From Salipaludibacillus neizhouensis (GTDB lineage Bacteria > Bacillota > Bacilli > Bacillales > Salisediminibacteriaceae): 64,000 nt of DNA. Each line of letters begins with the position of its first letter. The stretch's first letter is position 1. Below the pieces are notes generated by a model that worked only from the letters and a program-made list of their open reading frames with translations, did no database searches and was not told where the DNA came from. A program made the translations under genes and the position numbers. Positions 14,711 through 29,787 of this stretch are shown here, in pieces. Where the stretch lies: assembly GCF_002886185.1 (NCBI RefSeq), contig NZ_KZ614147.1:248001-312000 (forward strand), written 5' to 3'.

Positions 14711-15525
14711 ATAGCATTCACCAACTCTTCATGAGTTAACACATTCTCATCTATCAATATTTGATATTTTCGAAGTTCCCTCGCAACATCAACTATAAAT
14801 GGAGACGAAAGATTGTTTGCCCTCAAAATTTCTCTGTTTGCAAGTAATTCCCTGGGTATTCCTTCATAGACAATACTCCCGTCATTTAGCACAATAACCC
14901 GATCAGAAGCGATAGCCTCATTCACATCATGTGTGATTGCAATGATGGTTACACCGTCCTCTTTATTCAGTTTTCGAACAATAGTAAGCACTTCGTTTCT
15001 GCCCTGAGGGTCCAGCATCGATGTTGCTTCATCTAATACAATAACCTTCGGCTTAAGCGCAAGTGCGCCAGCTAAAGCCACACGTTGCTTCTGTCCACCT
15101 GATAAGTTATGCGGCTCTGTTTTCTCAAATCCTTCGAGACCTAGCCGCTGAATACAATCCTTTACACGTTGATGCATTTCGTCATACGGTATTCCCGCAC
15201 TTTCTAGCCCAAACGCCACATCATCCTCAACAGTCGGTGCCACAAGCTGATTATCTGGATTTTGAAAAACCATCGATACATCTCTTCGAATGGAAGACCA
15301 TTCTGCTGAGTCAACAGTATTCTTACCACATGAAACTACTTCCCCTGTCAGAGGTATCAATAGGGCATTAAAAAACTTCGCTAAGGTGGATTTACCAGAA
15401 CCATTTGGACCGAGAATGGTAAGCCACTCACCTTTTTTGACAGTTAAGGAGATATCCTTCAACACATACGGTGTACTATCCTGATATCTGAAACTCAAAT
15501 TACAAACACTAATTTCATTAGGCAT
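14686..15525 (-). CDS. ecfA1: Energy-coupling factor transporter ATPase EcfA1
   Basis: First ATPase of the ECF module, 279 aa. Walker A GPNGSGKST (about 39-47), Q-loop FQNPDNQLVAPTVEDDVAFG, signature LSGGQKQRVALAG, Walker B VIVLDEATSMLDP and His in ITHDVNEA are complete. It begins 214 bp after rplQ, past the ribosomal terminator, so the transporter operon probably has its own promoter. Gene order rplQ-ecfA1-ecfA2-ecfT-truA-rplM is conserved in Bacillaceae. Confidence 0.95.
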   Translation of the reverse strand: MPNEISVCNLSFRYQDSTPYVLKDISLTVKKGEWLTILGPNGSGKSTLAKFFNALLIPLTGEVVSCGKNTVDSAEWSSIRRDVSMVFQNPDNQLVAPTVEDDVAFGLESAGIPYDEMHQRVKDCIQRLGLEGFEKTEPHNLSGGQKQRVALAGALALKPKVIVLDEATSMLDPQGRNEVLTIVRKLNKEDGVTIIAITHDVNEAIASDRVIVLNDGSIVYEGIPRELLANREILRANNLSSPFIVDVARELRKYQILIDENVLTHEELVNAICSYKRII

Positions 15526-15588
15526 TAAAGTACTCCTTCTAAAGAAAGCAAGTGTAATAACATTGAAAAAAAATCTCTACTTTCAACA

Positions 15589-15620
15589 GTAGCACCTACT
15601 AAAATACGTAGGTGCTACTC
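15589..15620 (-). repeat. Perfect 11-bp inverted repeat upstream of ecfA1
   Basis: AGTAGCACCTA faces TAGGTGCTACT across a 10-base loop in the 214-bp gap between rplQ and ecfA1. It lies about 65 bp before the ecfA1 start, and a run of eight T follows at 15567-15574 on the minus strand after an intervening 14 bases. It could be a leader hairpin or a weak attenuator of the transporter operon. Confidence 0.5.
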
Positions 15621-15667
15621 AGAAAATATGTTTATTATTGTATCTAATCTCACTCAACGTAAATACT

Positions 15668-15718
15668 AAAAAAGGGCCAAGACCGACATCTGTTGCCAGA
15701 CGTGGTGTCTCGCCCTTT
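15668..15718 (-). terminator. Intrinsic terminator after rplQ
   Basis: On the minus strand AAAGGGCGAGAC pairs with GGTCTTGGCCCTTT around a variable middle, followed by TTTTTT (near 15668-15673). It lies 22 bp after the rplQ stop and ends the long S10-spc-alpha transcript. Confidence 0.85.
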
Positions 15719-15739
15719 GAAGAATCAATGCATCACGAG

Positions 15740-16102
15740 TTAAACGAGCTCAATAATAGCCATCTCTGCACCGTCTCCACGGCGAGGTCCAAGCTTCATA
15801 ACTCGAGTATAACCGCCTTGACGGTCTTCATATCGTTTTGCTACATCATCAAAAAGTTTTTGGACTGCGTACTGTCCAGTTTCTTCATCAGCAATCTCAT
15901 TACGGATAAATGCTGCAACTTGACGACGAGCATGCAAGTCACCACGCTTACCAAATGTGATCATTTTCTCAACGATTGAACGAAGCTCCTTCGCTTTAGG
16001 CTCAGTAGTTTCAATTCTTTCGTTAATGATTAAATCAGTAGCTAAGTCACGGAATAGTGCTTTACGGGCACTACTGTTACGACCTAATTTTCTGTATGCC
16101 AT
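15740..16102 (-). CDS. rplQ: 50S ribosomal protein L17
   Basis: L17 near the peptide exit tunnel, 120 aa, standard length. Signature [20 protein letters not shown] at the start and the [21 protein letters not shown] end. Last gene of the alpha cluster, 72 bp after rpoA with an AAGGAGGGACTAAC ribosome site, and followed by a strong terminator. Confidence 0.97.
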   Translation of the reverse strand: MAYRKLGRNSSARKALFRDLATDLIINERIETTEPKAKELRSIVEKMITFGKRGDLHARRQVAAFIRNEIADEETGQYAVQKLFDDVAKRYEDRQGGYTRVMKLGPRRGDGAEMAIIELV

Positions 16103-16174
16103 GTTAGTCCCTCCTTCTCAGGTGAATATACATCTACAGGAACAGTTTGATCACTCAAACTGGCATGGGTAGAT

Positions 16175-17119
16175 TTATTCTTCGTCTCGAAGACCAAGAC
16201 TAAGCTCTGCAAGTTTCTCTTGCACCTCTTCTAAACTCTTGCGTCCAAGGTTACGAACTTTCATCATGTCTTCCTCTGATTTTTGTGTTAATTCTTGTAC
16301 GGTGTTAATACCTGCTCGCTTAAGACAGTTGTATGAGCGAACAGATAAGTCTAATTCTTCGATGGTCATTTCAAGAACCTTTTCTTTCTGGTCCTCTTCC
16401 TTTTCAACCATGATCTCTGCATGTTGTGCTTGATCGGTTAAACCTACGAAGATATTTAAATGTTCATTCATGATTTTTGCACCAAGTGACACAGCTTCTT
16501 CCGGACGAATACTTCCATCTGTCCACACGTCCAAAGTTAATTTATCGAAGTTAGTAATTTGACCAACTCGAGTATTTTCAACTTGGAAATTCACACGTGA
16601 AACAGGTGTGAAGATAGAATCCACTGGGATAACCCCGATTGGTAAATCGTCAGAGTTGTTTCCTTCTGCAGGAACATATCCTCTTCCACGACTTGCCGTC
16701 ACTTTCATCTGGAACTGTGCTCCTTTAGAAAGAGTGGCAATGTGCAGGTCAGGGTTTAGAACCTCTACATCGCTGTCATGCATCAAATCTGCTGCAGTAA
16801 CAATTCCTTCTCCCGAAGCATCAATTTCTAGTGTTTTTTCATCATCTGAATAAATCTTTAGTGCGAGTTTCTTCAAGCTGAGAATGATGGATGTAACATC
16901 TTCTACGACACCTTCAATGGTTGAAAACTCGTGAAGCACTCCATTAAACTGAACGCTTGTCACTGCAGATCCGGGTAATGACGAAAGCAGGATTCGGCGA
17001 AGGGAGTTCCCCAGCGTTGTTCCATAACCTCGTTCTAGAGGTTCTACGACAAATTTACCGTAGGTTACGTCTTCACTCATTTCGACAGCTTCAATTTTCG
17101 GTTTTTCTATTTCAATCAT
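16175..17119 (-). CDS. rpoA: DNA-directed RNA polymerase subunit alpha
   Basis: Alpha subunit, 314 aa as in Bacillus subtilis. The N-terminal domain (1-230) dimerises and assembles the core ([19 protein letters not shown]). The C-terminal domain (about 245-314) contacts UP elements and activators ([30 protein letters not shown]). It is separated from rpsK by an unusually long, structured 178-bp spacer, whereas most neighbours are only 10-60 bp apart. Sits between rpsK and rplQ in the alpha cluster. Confidence 0.98.
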   Translation of the reverse strand: MIEIEKPKIEAVEMSEDVTYGKFVVEPLERGYGTTLGNSLRRILLSSLPGSAVTSVQFNGVLHEFSTIEGVVEDVTSIILSLKKLALKIYSDDEKTLEIDASGEGIVTAADLMHDSDVEVLNPDLHIATLSKGAQFQMKVTASRGRGYVPAEGNNSDDLPIGVIPVDSIFTPVSRVNFQVENTRVGQITNFDKLTLDVWTDGSIRPEEAVSLGAKIMNEHLNIFVGLTDQAQHAEIMVEKEEDQKEKVLEMTIEELDLSVRSYNCLKRAGINTVQELTQKSEEDMMKVRNLGRKSLEEVQEKLAELSLGLRDEE

Positions 17120-17297
17120 TAAACAAACCCTCCTTCAAAACGTCGAAACCCCGGTTGTGAATTAGGCACAACCGGAATCCCTCATTGGGCACACCTTGAC
17201 CTGTCACGAAACTATAGTTCCTTTTCGTGTCCATTTTATGGACCTAGGTTCTTACACCATTATTGACATAGGCATGAATATTCATACCTCTGATGTA
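17120..17297 (-). promoter_or_regulatory. Structured rpsK-rpoA intercistronic region
   Basis: Four consecutive inverted repeats occur here on the transcribed strand: GGTATGAATATTCATGCC, GTCCAT-AAA-ATGGAC, CACGAAAA/TTTCGTG and CCGGTTGTG/CACAACCGG. None is followed by a T-tract, so they look like RNA-stability, processing or translational control elements rather than terminators. A comparable long gap precedes rpoA in Bacillus subtilis. Confidence 0.6.
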
Positions 17298-17690
17298 CTA
17301 TACTCTACGACGTTTTGGTGGTCGGCAACCGTTATGTGGAACCGGGGTGACGTCTCTAATCATGTTCACTTCTAAGCCAGTAGCTTGAAGCGAACGAATT
17401 GCTGCTTCACGTCCAGCTCCAGGACCTTTAACGGAGACTTCTACAGATTTCATTCCATGATCCATTGCAGCTTTAGCAGCTGTTTCTGCAGCTGTTTGTG
17501 CAGCGAATGGAGTCGATTTACGAGAACCTTTGAAGCCAAGTGCACCAGCACTTGCCCAAGATATTGCATTTCCTTGTGGGTCAGTGATTGTGACGATTGT
17601 ATTATTAAACGTTGAACGAATGTGCGCAATTCCGGACTCTATATTTTTACGTTGACGACGCTTTGAACGAGTCGTTTTTGGTTTAGCCAT
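17298..17690 (-). CDS. rpsK: 30S ribosomal protein S11
   Basis: S11 of the small-subunit platform, 130 aa, near usual length. Clear signatures: [38 protein letters not shown] and the end [12 protein letters not shown]. It follows rpsM by 18 bp with an AAAGGAGGTCATG ribosome site. It binds 16S rRNA near the mRNA exit channel with S7 and S18. Confidence 0.97.
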   Translation of the reverse strand: MAKPKTTRSKRRQRKNIESGIAHIRSTFNNTIVTITDPQGNAISWASAGALGFKGSRKSTPFAAQTAAETAAKAAMDHGMKSVEVSVKGPGAGREAAIRSLQATGLEVNMIRDVTPVPHNGCRPPKRRRV

Positions 17691-17708
17691 AATCTAACAT
17701 GACCTCCT

Positions 17709-18074
17709 TTACTTTTTCTTGTTCGCAACAGTTCGACGAGGACCTTTACGTGTTCTTGCATTGTTCTTCGTCTTTTGTCCACGAACAGGTAGTCCTCTAC
17801 GGTGGCGAATACCACGATATGAACCAATTTCAATGAGACGCTTGATATTAAGAGATACTTCTCTGCGAAGATCCCCTTCAACTTTTACTCCGTCTACTAC
17901 TTCACGGATTTTACCTAATTCATCTTCTGTTAAATCACGAACGCGTGTGTCTTCAGAGACACCAGCTTGTTCCAGAATTTTGATAGATCTTGACTTACCA
18001 ATTCCGAAAACGTACGTGAGAGATACGACAACTCGCTTATCACGAGGAATGTCGACACCAGCAATACGTGCCAT
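17709..18074 (-). CDS. rpsM: 30S ribosomal protein S13
   Basis: S13 of the small-subunit head, 121 aa, which makes inter-subunit bridges and touches P-site tRNA. Signatures: [16 protein letters not shown], the GIGKSRS helix-hairpin segment, and the basic end [34 protein letters not shown] ribosome site precedes the ATG. It follows rpmJ by 20 bp within the alpha cluster. Confidence 0.97.
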   Translation of the reverse strand: MARIAGVDIPRDKRVVVSLTYVFGIGKSRSIKILEQAGVSEDTRVRDLTEDELGKIREVVDGVKVEGDLRREVSLNIKRLIEIGSYRGIRHRRGLPVRGQKTKNNARTRKGPRRTVANKKK

Positions 18075-18094
18075 ACTTTACACCTCCTGGGTTG

Positions 18095-18253
<159 letters not shown>

Positions 18254-18472
18254 TTATTTATAACGATATGTGATACGACCGCGAGTTAAGTCGTACGGAG
18301 ATAATTCTACAGTAACCTTGTCTCCAGGTAAAATGCGAATAAAGTGCATTCGAATCTTTCCGGAAACATGGGCCAAGACTTTATGACCGTTTTCTAACTC
18401 TACGCGGAACATAGCATTTGGAAGCGGCTCAATGACCGTTCCTTCTACTTCAATTACATCTTCTTTGGCCAT
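18254..18472 (-). CDS. infA: Translation initiation factor IF-1
   Basis: IF-1, 72 aa, an S1/OB-fold protein that occupies the ribosomal A site during initiation. It reads [20 protein letters not shown] through [20 protein letters not shown] to the ITYRYK end. It starts 4 bp after the KOW-domain gene, suggesting coupled translation, and precedes rpmJ, as in other Bacillaceae. Confidence 0.97.
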   Translation of the reverse strand: MAKEDVIEVEGTVIEPLPNAMFRVELENGHKVLAHVSGKIRMHFIRILPGDKVTVELSPYDLTRGRITYRYK

Positions 18473-18476
18473 GAAT

Positions 18477-18779
18477 TTACTCTCCTTCCTTCAGTAAATT
18501 ACCAACAATATATGTTGAAATTGCAAACCGCAATTTAGCATTAGTAACACGGCCCGTTTCTACAATACTATTCTTCACTTCTGGAACAACAATGTTCATT
18601 CGCTCTACATGCTGGAGGTTTTTTCTTTTCGCACGGTCAACTTTCCTTTTATCCCCGTCCGCGATCCGAATAAAACGTTCATCCAGAATTTCAATAATAC
18701 AAGCGAATTGCTCTTTGTCCCTTCCGTTAAGAATCCGCACAAGTTCACCAACTTGTGGAATCGAGTCAGGATCTTTCAT
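18477..18779 (-). CDS. ybzG: KOW-domain RNA-binding protein (YbzG-like)
   Basis: Small basic protein of 100 aa with a KOW-type fold, as in L14e/L27e-like ribosomal proteins: [20 protein letters not shown], then [20 protein letters not shown]. It occupies the map-infA slot where Bacillus subtilis has ybzG. Probably binds rRNA or ribosomes; no defined role is known. Start ATG has AAGGTGGT upstream. Confidence 0.85.
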   Translation of the reverse strand: MKDPDSIPQVGELVRILNGRDKEQFACIIEILDERFIRIADGDKRKVDRAKRKNLQHVERMNIVVPEVKNSIVETGRVTNAKLRFAISTYIVGNLLKEGE

Positions 18780-18792
18780 TTAATGACCACCT

Positions 18793-21551
<2,759 letters not shown>

Positions 21552-21552
<1 letters not shown>

Positions 21553-21992
21553 TAAACCACCTCAGTCGTTCCGCCGGCAGCCTCAATCGCTTCCTTCGCT
21601 GATCCTGAGAATTTATGAGCTTTAACTGTAAGTTTAGACTCTAGAGTTCCTTTTCCAAGTACCTTGATACCACTTTTTTCGTTTTTCACTACACCCGATT
21701 CTACTAAAAGAGCCGGAGTAACTTCTGTACCATCTTCAAAACGATTTAATGTGTCAAGGTTCACGATAGCGTATTCTGTACGGTTAGGGTTGTTAAATCC
21801 ACGTTTTGGTAAACGACGGAAGATAGGCATTTGACCACCTTCAAATCCTGGACGAACACCACCACCCGAACGAGCGTTTTGACCTTTGTGACCTTTACCA
21901 GCAGTTTTACCATTACCAGTACCGATTCCACGACCTTTACGCTTACGTTCTTTACGAGAGCCTACTGAAGGCTTTAATTCGTGAAGTTGCAT
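21552..21992 (-). CDS. rplO: 50S ribosomal protein L15
   Basis: L15, 146 aa, standard length. Starts [20 protein letters not shown], with the glycine-rich N-terminal extension ([20 protein letters not shown]) that threads into 23S rRNA, and the [20 protein letters not shown] end. Located between rpmD and secY; stop and secY start overlap. Confidence 0.97.
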
Positions 21993-22022
21993 ATTGACAC
22001 CTCCTCAACTGTTAATTCTGAA

Positions 22023-22211
22023 TTACGCTTCTACTTCTGTTACTTTAACGAGATGGGAAACTTTGTTTACCATTCCGCGCATTGCTTCGTTATCCTCTTG
22101 AACTACCGTGTGGTGCATTTTACGAAGACCTAAAGTCTTCACAGTCACACGCTGATCTTCTGGACGACCGATCAGACTTCTTACGAGGGTAATTTCTAAC
22201 TTCTTTGCCAT
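22023..22211 (-). CDS. rpmD: 50S ribosomal protein L30
   Basis: L30, 62 aa, the short bacterial form: [20 protein letters not shown] and then [18 protein letters not shown]. Thirteen bp after rpsE with an AAGGAGGGATTTGGC ribosome site, in the conserved rpsE-rpmD-rplO order. Confidence 0.97.
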   Translation of the reverse strand: MAKKLEITLVRSLIGRPEDQRVTVKTLGLRKMHHTVVQEDNEAMRGMVNKVSHLVKVTEVEA

Positions 22212-22224
22212 GCCAAATCCCTCC

Positions 22225-22722
22225 TTAACCTAGCAACTCTTCAACAGATTTGCCGCGTAGTTTCGCAACTTCTTCCGGACTTTTTAGGCTTTCAAGTCCT
22301 TGGATAGTAGCACGTACCATGTTAATTGGGTTATTTGACCCTAGTGATTTGGAAAGGACATCGCCTACTCCAGCTAATAATAGCACCGCACGAACTGGTC
22401 CGCCTGCGATAACTCCAGTACCTTCAGATGCTGGTTTTAGAAATACACTACCTGCGCCAAATTTCCCAGTAATTTGGTGAGGAATAGTTGTACCTTGAAC
22501 AGGTACGCGAATCATATTTTTCTTACCGTCTTCGATAGCTTTGCGAATAGCTTCAGGTACTTCAAGTGCCTTACCCATTCCAAAACCAACGTGACCATTT
22601 TTATCACCAACGACAACTAGTGCTGAAAAGCGGAAGCGACGTCCACCTTTTACTACTTTAGCAACTCGGTTAATCGTTACAACTGTTTCTTCAATTTCCA
22701 ATTTTGATGCATCGATATGCAA
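22225..22722 (-). CDS. rpsE: 30S ribosomal protein S5
   Basis: S5, 165 aa, which helps decoding fidelity and mRNA unwinding. VNRVAKVV-type start ([20 protein letters not shown]) and [19 protein letters not shown] are diagnostic. The initiation codon appears to be TTG at 22722, with AAAAGGAGGGAAACACT before it; the homologous position in relatives is ATG. The spectinomycin loop (VVKGGRRF) looks wild type. Confidence 0.97.
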   Translation of the reverse strand: MHIDASKLEIEETVVTINRVAKVVKGGRRFRFSALVVVGDKNGHVGFGMGKALEVPEAIRKAIEDGKKNMIRVPVQGTTIPHQITGKFGAGSVFLKPASEGTGVIAGGPVRAVLLLAGVGDVLSKSLGSNNPINMVRATIQGLESLKSPEEVAKLRGKSVEELLG

Positions 22723-22747
22723 AGTGTTTCCCTCCTTTTAGCCTTGA

Positions 22748-23110
22748 TTAAAACTTCAGACCAGCTTTACGAGCACCGTCTGCAAGTTCTTGTACGCGAC
22801 CGTGGTAGAGGTAACCGCCACGATCAAATACTACGGATTCATGACCCTTTTCAAGGGCACGCTTAGCTACAAGTTCTCCGACTTGTTGCGCTGCCTCTTT
22901 GTTCCCGCCTTTTTCTATGTTTAGTTCTTTATCTAAGCTTGAAGCACCTGCAACCGTGACACCAGAAACGTCATCGATTAATTGTGCATAAATGTGCTTA
23001 TTAGAACGGAAAACATTCAAGCGAGGACGTTCAGCAGTTCCTGTGATCGAACGACGAACGTGTGCGTGTCGTTTCTTACGTACCGCGTTCTTGTCAGTCT
23101 TTGTGATCAT
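22748..23110 (-). CDS. rplR: 50S ribosomal protein L18
   Basis: L18, 120 aa, binds 5S rRNA in the central protuberance. Signatures [37 protein letters not shown] and the C-terminal [23 protein letters not shown] at 23110 follows an AAGGAATGACGTTCG site. Between rplF and rpsE in the spc cluster. Confidence 0.97.
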   Translation of the reverse strand: MITKTDKNAVRKKRHAHVRRSITGTAERPRLNVFRSNKHIYAQLIDDVSGVTVAGASSLDKELNIEKGGNKEAAQQVGELVAKRALEKGHESVVFDRGGYLYHGRVQELADGARKAGLKF

Positions 23111-23143
23111 CGAACGTCATTCCTTTCTTTCCGTTATTAGGAA

Positions 23144-23680
23144 TTACTTCCCTGTTTTACCTTCTTTGCGTCGTACATATTCACCTTCGTAGCGAACACC
23201 TTTACCTTTGTAAGGTTCAGGTTTTCTTGTTGCACGGATGTTTGAAGCCAATGCTCCGACACGTTCTTTATCGATACCTTTCACGATAACCTCCGTGTTT
23301 TTCGGAACTTCAATTTCCAAACCATCTTCTTGTACGAATTCTACTGGATGAGAAAGTCCAAGATTAAGGACTAATTTATTTCCTGACATTTGCGCTCTGT
23401 AACCTACACCCACAAGCTCAAGCTTCTTATGAAAGCCTTTTGTTACACCTTCAACCATGTTGTTGATGACGCTGCGAGTAGTTCCGTGTAGAGCACGGTG
23501 ATCTTTATGGTCAGAAGGACGTGCTACAACGACTTGATTGTCTTCAACTTTAACAATCATTTCGTGATGAATTTGACGAGTCAATTCACCTTTTGGTCCT
23601 TTTACCGATACTGTCGTATTGTCGATTTTCACTTCTACTCCAGAAGGAATCTCAACTGGCTTTAAACCAATTCGAGACAT
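23144..23680 (-). CDS. rplF: 50S ribosomal protein L6
   Basis: L6, 178 aa, located near the factor-binding GTPase centre. [17 protein letters not shown] start, [20 protein letters not shown] repeat region and the C-terminal [20 protein letters not shown] motif. Ribosome site GGAGGTGTAAGGC. Between rpsH and rplR. Confidence 0.97.
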   Translation of the reverse strand: MSRIGLKPVEIPSGVEVKIDNTTVSVKGPKGELTRQIHHEMIVKVEDNQVVVARPSDHKDHRALHGTTRSVINNMVEGVTKGFHKKLELVGVGYRAQMSGNKLVLNLGLSHPVEFVQEDGLEIEVPKNTEVIVKGIDKERVGALASNIRATRKPEPYKGKGVRYEGEYVRRKEGKTGK

Positions 23681-23710
23681 GCCTTACACCTCCATTCTCT
23701 TACGTTCTAC

Positions 23711-24109
23711 TTACCAAATATAAGCTAGTACTTCGCCGCCTACTTTTTGTTGACGAGCTTCTTTATCCGTGATTACTCCAGTTGATGAAGAGATAACCGC
23801 GATTCCTAATCCACCAAGTACTCTTGGTAGTTCATCAGATTTTGCGTAAACGCGTAAACCTGGTTTACTAATTCTCTTAAGTCCAGTGATAACTTTTTCG
23901 TTATTTGCACCGTACTTAAGGAAAATACGAAGGATACCTTGTTTGCTATCCTCAATGAATTCATAATCGCGAATAAATCCTTCGCGCTTTAAAATATCTG
24001 CTACTTCTTTTTTAACCTTTGAAGCCGGAAGCTCCAAACTTGTATGACGTACTGTATTCGCATTACGAATACGAGTCAGCATATCAGCAATAGGATCTGT
24101 CATTACCAT
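23711..24109 (-). CDS. rpsH: 30S ribosomal protein S8
   Basis: S8, 132 aa, a primary 16S rRNA binder. [20 protein letters not shown] start and the conserved end [20 protein letters not shown] strong AAGGAGGTAAATACG site precedes the ATG. In enteric bacteria S8 represses the spc operon; whether this holds in Bacillaceae is not shown by this sequence. Confidence 0.97.
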   Translation of the reverse strand: MVMTDPIADMLTRIRNANTVRHTSLELPASKVKKEVADILKREGFIRDYEFIEDSKQGILRIFLKYGANNEKVITGLKRISKPGLRVYAKSDELPRVLGGLGIAVISSSTGVITDKEARQQKVGGEVLAYIW

Positions 24110-24136
24110 CGTATTTACCTCCTTCCCTAAACGGAA

Positions 24137-24346
<210 letters not shown>

Positions 24347-24351
24347 TCATC

Positions 24352-24891
24352 TTATTTTTGAAACGGCATGCCCATTTGAGTGAGAAGCTCTCGTGCTTCT
24401 TCATCAGTGTTCGCTGTAGTAACAACAACGATATCCATACCTCGAATTTTGTCTACATTATCATAATTGATTTCCGGGAAAATTAATTGTTCTTTAACTC
24501 CCATTGTATAATTTCCACGACCGTCAAATGCTTTTTTAGAAACACCGCGGAAGTCACGAACACGTGGTAAGGATACTGAAATTAGCTTATCCAAGAAATC
24601 ATACATACGCTCTCCACGTAAGGTAACTTTTGCACCGATCGGCATACCTTCACGAAGTTTAAAACCTGCAATAGATTTTTTAGCTTTCGTGATTAAAGGC
24701 TTTTGACCAGTGATTAATCTGAGTTCTTCAACAGCTTTATCCAAAACCTTAGAGTTTTGCACAGCCTCTCCAACACCCATGTTAATAACAATTTTTTCAA
24801 TATGTGGTACTTCCATTACAGAAGTGTAATTGAATTTCTCTGTTAATACAGGAGTAATCTCCTGATTAAATCTATCTTTCAATCGACTCAT
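24352..24891 (-). CDS. rplE: 50S ribosomal protein L5
   Basis: L5, 179 aa, binds 5S rRNA and contacts S13 and P-site t[40 protein letters not shown] and [20 protein letters not shown] are conserved. Follows rplX by 29 bp. Complete and typical. Confidence 0.97.
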   Translation of the reverse strand: MSRLKDRFNQEITPVLTEKFNYTSVMEVPHIEKIVINMGVGEAVQNSKVLDKAVEELRLITGQKPLITKAKKSIAGFKLREGMPIGAKVTLRGERMYDFLDKLISVSLPRVRDFRGVSKKAFDGRGNYTMGVKEQLIFPEINYDNVDKIRGMDIVVVTTANTDEEARELLTQMGMPFQK

Positions 24892-24920
24892 TGAGTTAAC
24901 CTCCTTCCAGCCACTAGCGC

Positions 24921-25247
24921 TTACTTATCTAAAGATTCGCCAGATTTTTTAGCAATGCGTACTTTCTTACCGTTCTCTACTTTATATCCAACGCGTGTTG
25001 GTTCACCCGATTTAGGGTCAATTGGCATCACATTAGATACATGAATAGCTGCTTCTTGATTAAGAATTCCACCTTGAGGATTTGATTGGGATGGTTTAGC
25101 ATGTTTTTTAACCATGTTAATGCCTTCCACTAGCACACGAGAACTATTCGGGTATGCTTCAAGGATTTTACCTTCTTTGCCTTTGTCTTTACCGGAAATA
25201 ATTTTTACGTTATCTCCTTGTTTGACATGCAATTTAGTTTGAGACAT
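24921..25247 (-). CDS. rplX: 50S ribosomal protein L24
   Basis: L24, an assembly initiator at the tunnel exit, with a KOW motif ([19 protein letters not shown]). Started at the ATG at 25247, which follows AGAGGAGGTGCCCTC, giving 108 aa, about five residues longer than the Bacillus subtilis protein. The further upstream extension lacks a ribosome site. Position rplN-rplX-rplE is standard. Confidence 0.96.
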   Translation of the reverse strand: MSQTKLHVKQGDNVKIISGKDKGKEGKILEAYPNSSRVLVEGINMVKKHAKPSQSNPQGGILNQEAAIHVSNVMPIDPKSGEPTRVGYKVENGKKVRIAKKSGESLDK

Positions 25248-25295
25248 GAGGGCACCTCCTCTTAAGACGTATATATCCATTTATTTTATCTAACA

Positions 25296-25682
<387 letters not shown>

Positions 25683-25708
25683 TCAGGTAAGTAAACATAA
25701 ATATGAAG

Positions 25709-25972
25709 TTAAACGATGACTGACTCTTCAACGATTTCAGTAAGACGGAAACGCTTGTCTTTAGATAATGGACGAGTCTCCATTACACGTACAACGTCAC
25801 CTATTTTCGCTGAGTTATTTTCATCATGCGCTTTTAACTTTTTAGAATCTTTAACACGCTTTCCGTAGAGCGAGTGTGTTTTATAAGTTTCTATAACTAC
25901 TGTTATCGTCTTATCCATCTTATCAGATGTTACACGACCAACATAGCTTTTGCGGTTATTACGTTCTTCCAC
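25709..25972 (-). CDS. rpsQ: 30S ribosomal protein S17
   Basis: S17, 87 aa, an OB-fold primary 16S rRNA binder. [20 protein letters not shown] and [20 protein letters not shown] are characteristic. Initiates at GTG (25972) after AGAGGAGGTTTGCACA. Between rpmC and rplN. Confidence 0.97.
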   Translation of the reverse strand: MEERNNRKSYVGRVTSDKMDKTITVVIETYKTHSLYGKRVKDSKKLKAHDENNSAKIGDVVRVMETRPLSKDKRFRLTEIVEESVIV

Positions 25973-25993
25973 TGTGCAAACCTCCTCTCCGGA

Positions 25994-27283
<1,290 letters not shown>

Positions 27284-27285
27284 AC

Positions 27286-27627
27286 TTATCCCTCCTTCTT
27301 TTCTGATAGAACGAGCGTGATATGGCTCGTACGTTTATTGATTCGACTCGCACGTCCCATAGCACGTGGGCGAAATCTCTTTAATGTAACACCTTCATCT
27401 ACAAATACTTTACTAACAATTAAATTGTCAGGTTCCATTTCATAGTTATGCTCTGCGTTCGCAATGGCTGAATTCAAAAGTTTCTCAACTACAATTGATG
27501 ACTTCTGAGGTGTAAGACGTAAAATAGATACGGCTTCGCCAACTTTTTTGCCTCGAATCAAGTCAACGACTAAGCGAACTTTGCGAGGAGCAATACGCAC
27601 TTGTTTTGCAATTGCTTTTGCTTCCAT
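27286..27627 (-). CDS. rplV: 50S ribosomal protein L22
   Basis: L22, 113 aa, lines the nascent-peptide tunnel constriction. [20 protein letters not shown] start. The tunnel loop [20 protein letters not shown] appears wild type, with no macrolide-type insertion or deletion evident. Between rpsS and rpsC. Confidence 0.98.
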   Translation of the reverse strand: MEAKAIAKQVRIAPRKVRLVVDLIRGKKVGEAVSILRLTPQKSSIVVEKLLNSAIANAEHNYEMEPDNLIVSKVFVDEGVTLKRFRPRAMGRASRINKRTSHITLVLSEKKEG

Positions 27628-27648
27628 GAATAGTACCTCCCCTCTTTA

Positions 27649-27927
27649 TTAACGTCGTGTTTTCTTATCGTCAGATGCATGGCCTTTGTACGTTCTTGAT
27701 GGTGCAAACTCACCAAGCTTGTGTCCAACCATATCTTCCGAAATATAAACTGGTACATGTTTACGACCGTCATATACTGCAATCGTGTGACCGACAAATT
27801 GTGGAAAAATTGTAGAACGTCTAGACCAAGTCTTGATAACTCTACGACTCTCGCCTTCACCCATTGCTTCCACTTTCTTCATAAGATGATCATCGACGAA
27901 TGGTCCTTTTTTCAAACTGCGACCCAT
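27649..27927 (-). CDS. rpsS: 30S ribosomal protein S19
   Basis: S19, 92 aa, in the head, forming a complex with S13 near the A site. [40 protein letters not shown] and the end [19 protein letters not shown]. Ribosome site AAGGGAGGTACACTT. Typical. Confidence 0.98.
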   Translation of the reverse strand: MGRSLKKGPFVDDHLMKKVEAMGEGESRRVIKTWSRRSTIFPQFVGHTIAVYDGRKHVPVYISEDMVGHKLGEFAPSRTYKGHASDDKKTRR

Positions 27928-27987
27928 AAGTGTACCTCCCTTCGTGATTGACCTACGGTTCGTCTGAAGAACCGTAGCACAACCGCG

Positions 27988-28818
27988 TTATTTTTTACGA
28001 CGACGCACAATGTATTTATCCGTGTCTTTGTTTTTATTACGAGTCTTATATCCAAGGGTTGGTTTGCCCCAAGGAGACATTGGTGATTTACGTCCGATTG
28101 GCGCACGTCCTTCACCACCACCGTGTGGGTGATCAACCGGGTTCATAACAGAACCACGAACAGTAGGACGAATACCTTTCCAACGTGAACGACCAGCTTT
28201 ACCGACATTCACGAGTTCGTGTTCAACATTACCAACCTGACCAATTGTCGCACGGCAAGTTGCTAAGATTAAACGCGTTTCGCTAGAGCGTAAGCGAACA
28301 AGAACATACTTACCTTCTTTACCTAAAACCTGTGCCTCTGCACCAGCAGAGCGGACTAACTGTCCACCTTTACCTGGACGAAGCTCAATGTTGTGAATAA
28401 TAGTACCTACCGGAATGTCTTGCAGTTGAAGTGCGTTACCAATTTTGATATCCGCATCTTTACCTGACAGAATTACAGTACCAACCTTCAAGTTTTTAGG
28501 AGCTATGATGTAACGCTTTTCTCCGTCTGCGTAGTTGATAAGAGCGATATTTGCAGTGCGGTTCGGATCGTATTCAATCGTAGCAACGCGCCCTGGAATT
28601 CCATCTTTATCACGTTTAAAATCCATTATTCTATATTGACGTTTGTGTCCGCCACCTTGATGACGTACTGTCAATCTACCTTGGTTGTTACGTCCACCAT
28701 TTCGCTTAACTGGAGCGAGCAATGATTTCTCTGGTCGATCTGTAGTTAACTCTTGAAAGTCAAGAGTAGTCATACCACGACGACCCGGTGTGGTTGGTTT
28801 ATACTTTTTGATAGCCAT
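27988..28818 (-). CDS. rplB: 50S ribosomal protein L2
   Basis: L2, 276 aa, essential for subunit association and peptidyl transfer. [20 protein letters not shown] start; the conserved [20 protein letters not shown] segment includes the functionally important histidine. Between rplW and rpsS. Confidence 0.98.
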   Translation of the reverse strand: MAIKKYKPTTPGRRGMTTLDFQELTTDRPEKSLLAPVKRNGGRNNQGRLTVRHQGGGHKRQYRIMDFKRDKDGIPGRVATIEYDPNRTANIALINYADGEKRYIIAPKNLKVGTVILSGKDADIKIGNALQLQDIPVGTIIHNIELRPGKGGQLVRSAGAEAQVLGKEGKYVLVRLRSSETRLILATCRATIGQVGNVEHELVNVGKAGRSRWKGIRPTVRGSVMNPVDHPHGGGEGRAPIGRKSPMSPWGKPTLGYKTRNKNKDTDKYIVRRRKK

Positions 28819-28847
28819 CAGCTTTTCCCTCCTTCTCTAATTATTTG

Positions 28848-29138
28848 TTATACACTCTCAAAGAACTCTAGTTCTTTACTATCAGCAGAAAGTTTTACAA
28901 TTGCTTTCTTGCGTTTTGGAGTGTAGCCTGAATGACGGCCGAAACGCTTGAATTTACCTTTGTAGTTCATCGTGTGAACACTAACTACTTTCACGCTGAA
29001 GATTTCTTCAATAGCATCTTTGATTTGAGATTTATTCGAACGAGGGTCTACCTCAAACGTATATTTCTTATCAGCCATCAAGTCTGTTGTTCGCTCAGTG
29101 ATGAGCGGGCGCTTAATAATATCTCTTACGTCTGCCAT
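28848..29138 (-). CDS. rplW: 50S ribosomal protein L23
   Basis: L23, 96 aa, docking site for trigger factor and SRP at the tunnel exit. [40 protein letters not shown] and [19 protein letters not shown]. Its ATG overlaps the rplD stop by one base, implying coupling. Confidence 0.97.
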   Translation of the reverse strand: MADVRDIIKRPLITERTTDLMADKKYTFEVDPRSNKSQIKDAIEEIFSVKVVSVHTMNYKGKFKRFGRHSGYTPKRKKAIVKLSADSKELEFFESV

Positions 29139-29761
29139 TATGCAAGCACCTCCTCTACCTGTTTCACAGCATCTTGAGTAATGATTAGCTTCTCATGTTT
29201 AAGAATATCAAGTACATTTACTCCATCAGCTGTTATGAATTTTACTCCTGGAAGGTTACCAACAGATAATGCAACAGCAGCGTTGTAATCAGATGTTACA
29301 ACTAGTGTCTTCTTTTCTGCAGATAATCCTGAAAGAATTACTTTCATTTCCTTCGTTTTAGGAGTTTCAAGGCTCAATCCTTCCACTACGCGAATGTTTT
29401 CATCATTCACCTTGGAAGAAAGAGCAGATTTTAAAGCCAAACGACGTTGCTTTTTAGGCATTTTAAAACCATATTTACGCGGTGTTGGACCGAATGTAAC
29501 TCCACCACCAACCCAAATTGGCGAACGGATAGATCCGTGACGAGCACGTCCCGTTCCTTTTTGACGCCATGGTTTTTTACCACCACCGCGAACATCTGCG
29601 CGACCTTTTGTTGAATGCGTTCCTTGACGTTGAGATGCTTGTTGCATCAAAACTGCTTCAAATAGGACACTTTCATTTGGTGTAATACCGAAAACATCGG
29701 CTGAAAGTTCAATATCGCCTACTTCTGAGCCAGCTTGGTTATATAAAGTAACTTTAGGCAT
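29138..29761 (-). CDS. rplD: 50S ribosomal protein L4
   Basis: L4, 207 aa from the ATG at 29761 ([20 protein letters not shown]), which follows GGAGGAGCCCAG; the longer upstream frame lacks a ribosome site. The tunnel loop [20 protein letters not shown] is conserved and wild type. L4 regulates the S10 operon in Escherichia coli; no evidence for that here. Confidence 0.97.
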   Translation of the reverse strand: MPKVTLYNQAGSEVGDIELSADVFGITPNESVLFEAVLMQQASQRQGTHSTKGRADVRGGGKKPWRQKGTGRARHGSIRSPIWVGGGVTFGPTPRKYGFKMPKKQRRLALKSALSSKVNDENIRVVEGLSLETPKTKEMKVILSGLSAEKKTLVVTSDYNAAVALSVGNLPGVKFITADGVNVLDILKHEKLIITQDAVKQVEEVLA

Positions 29762-29787
29762 CTGGGCTCCTCCTTTCCTTTTCAATA

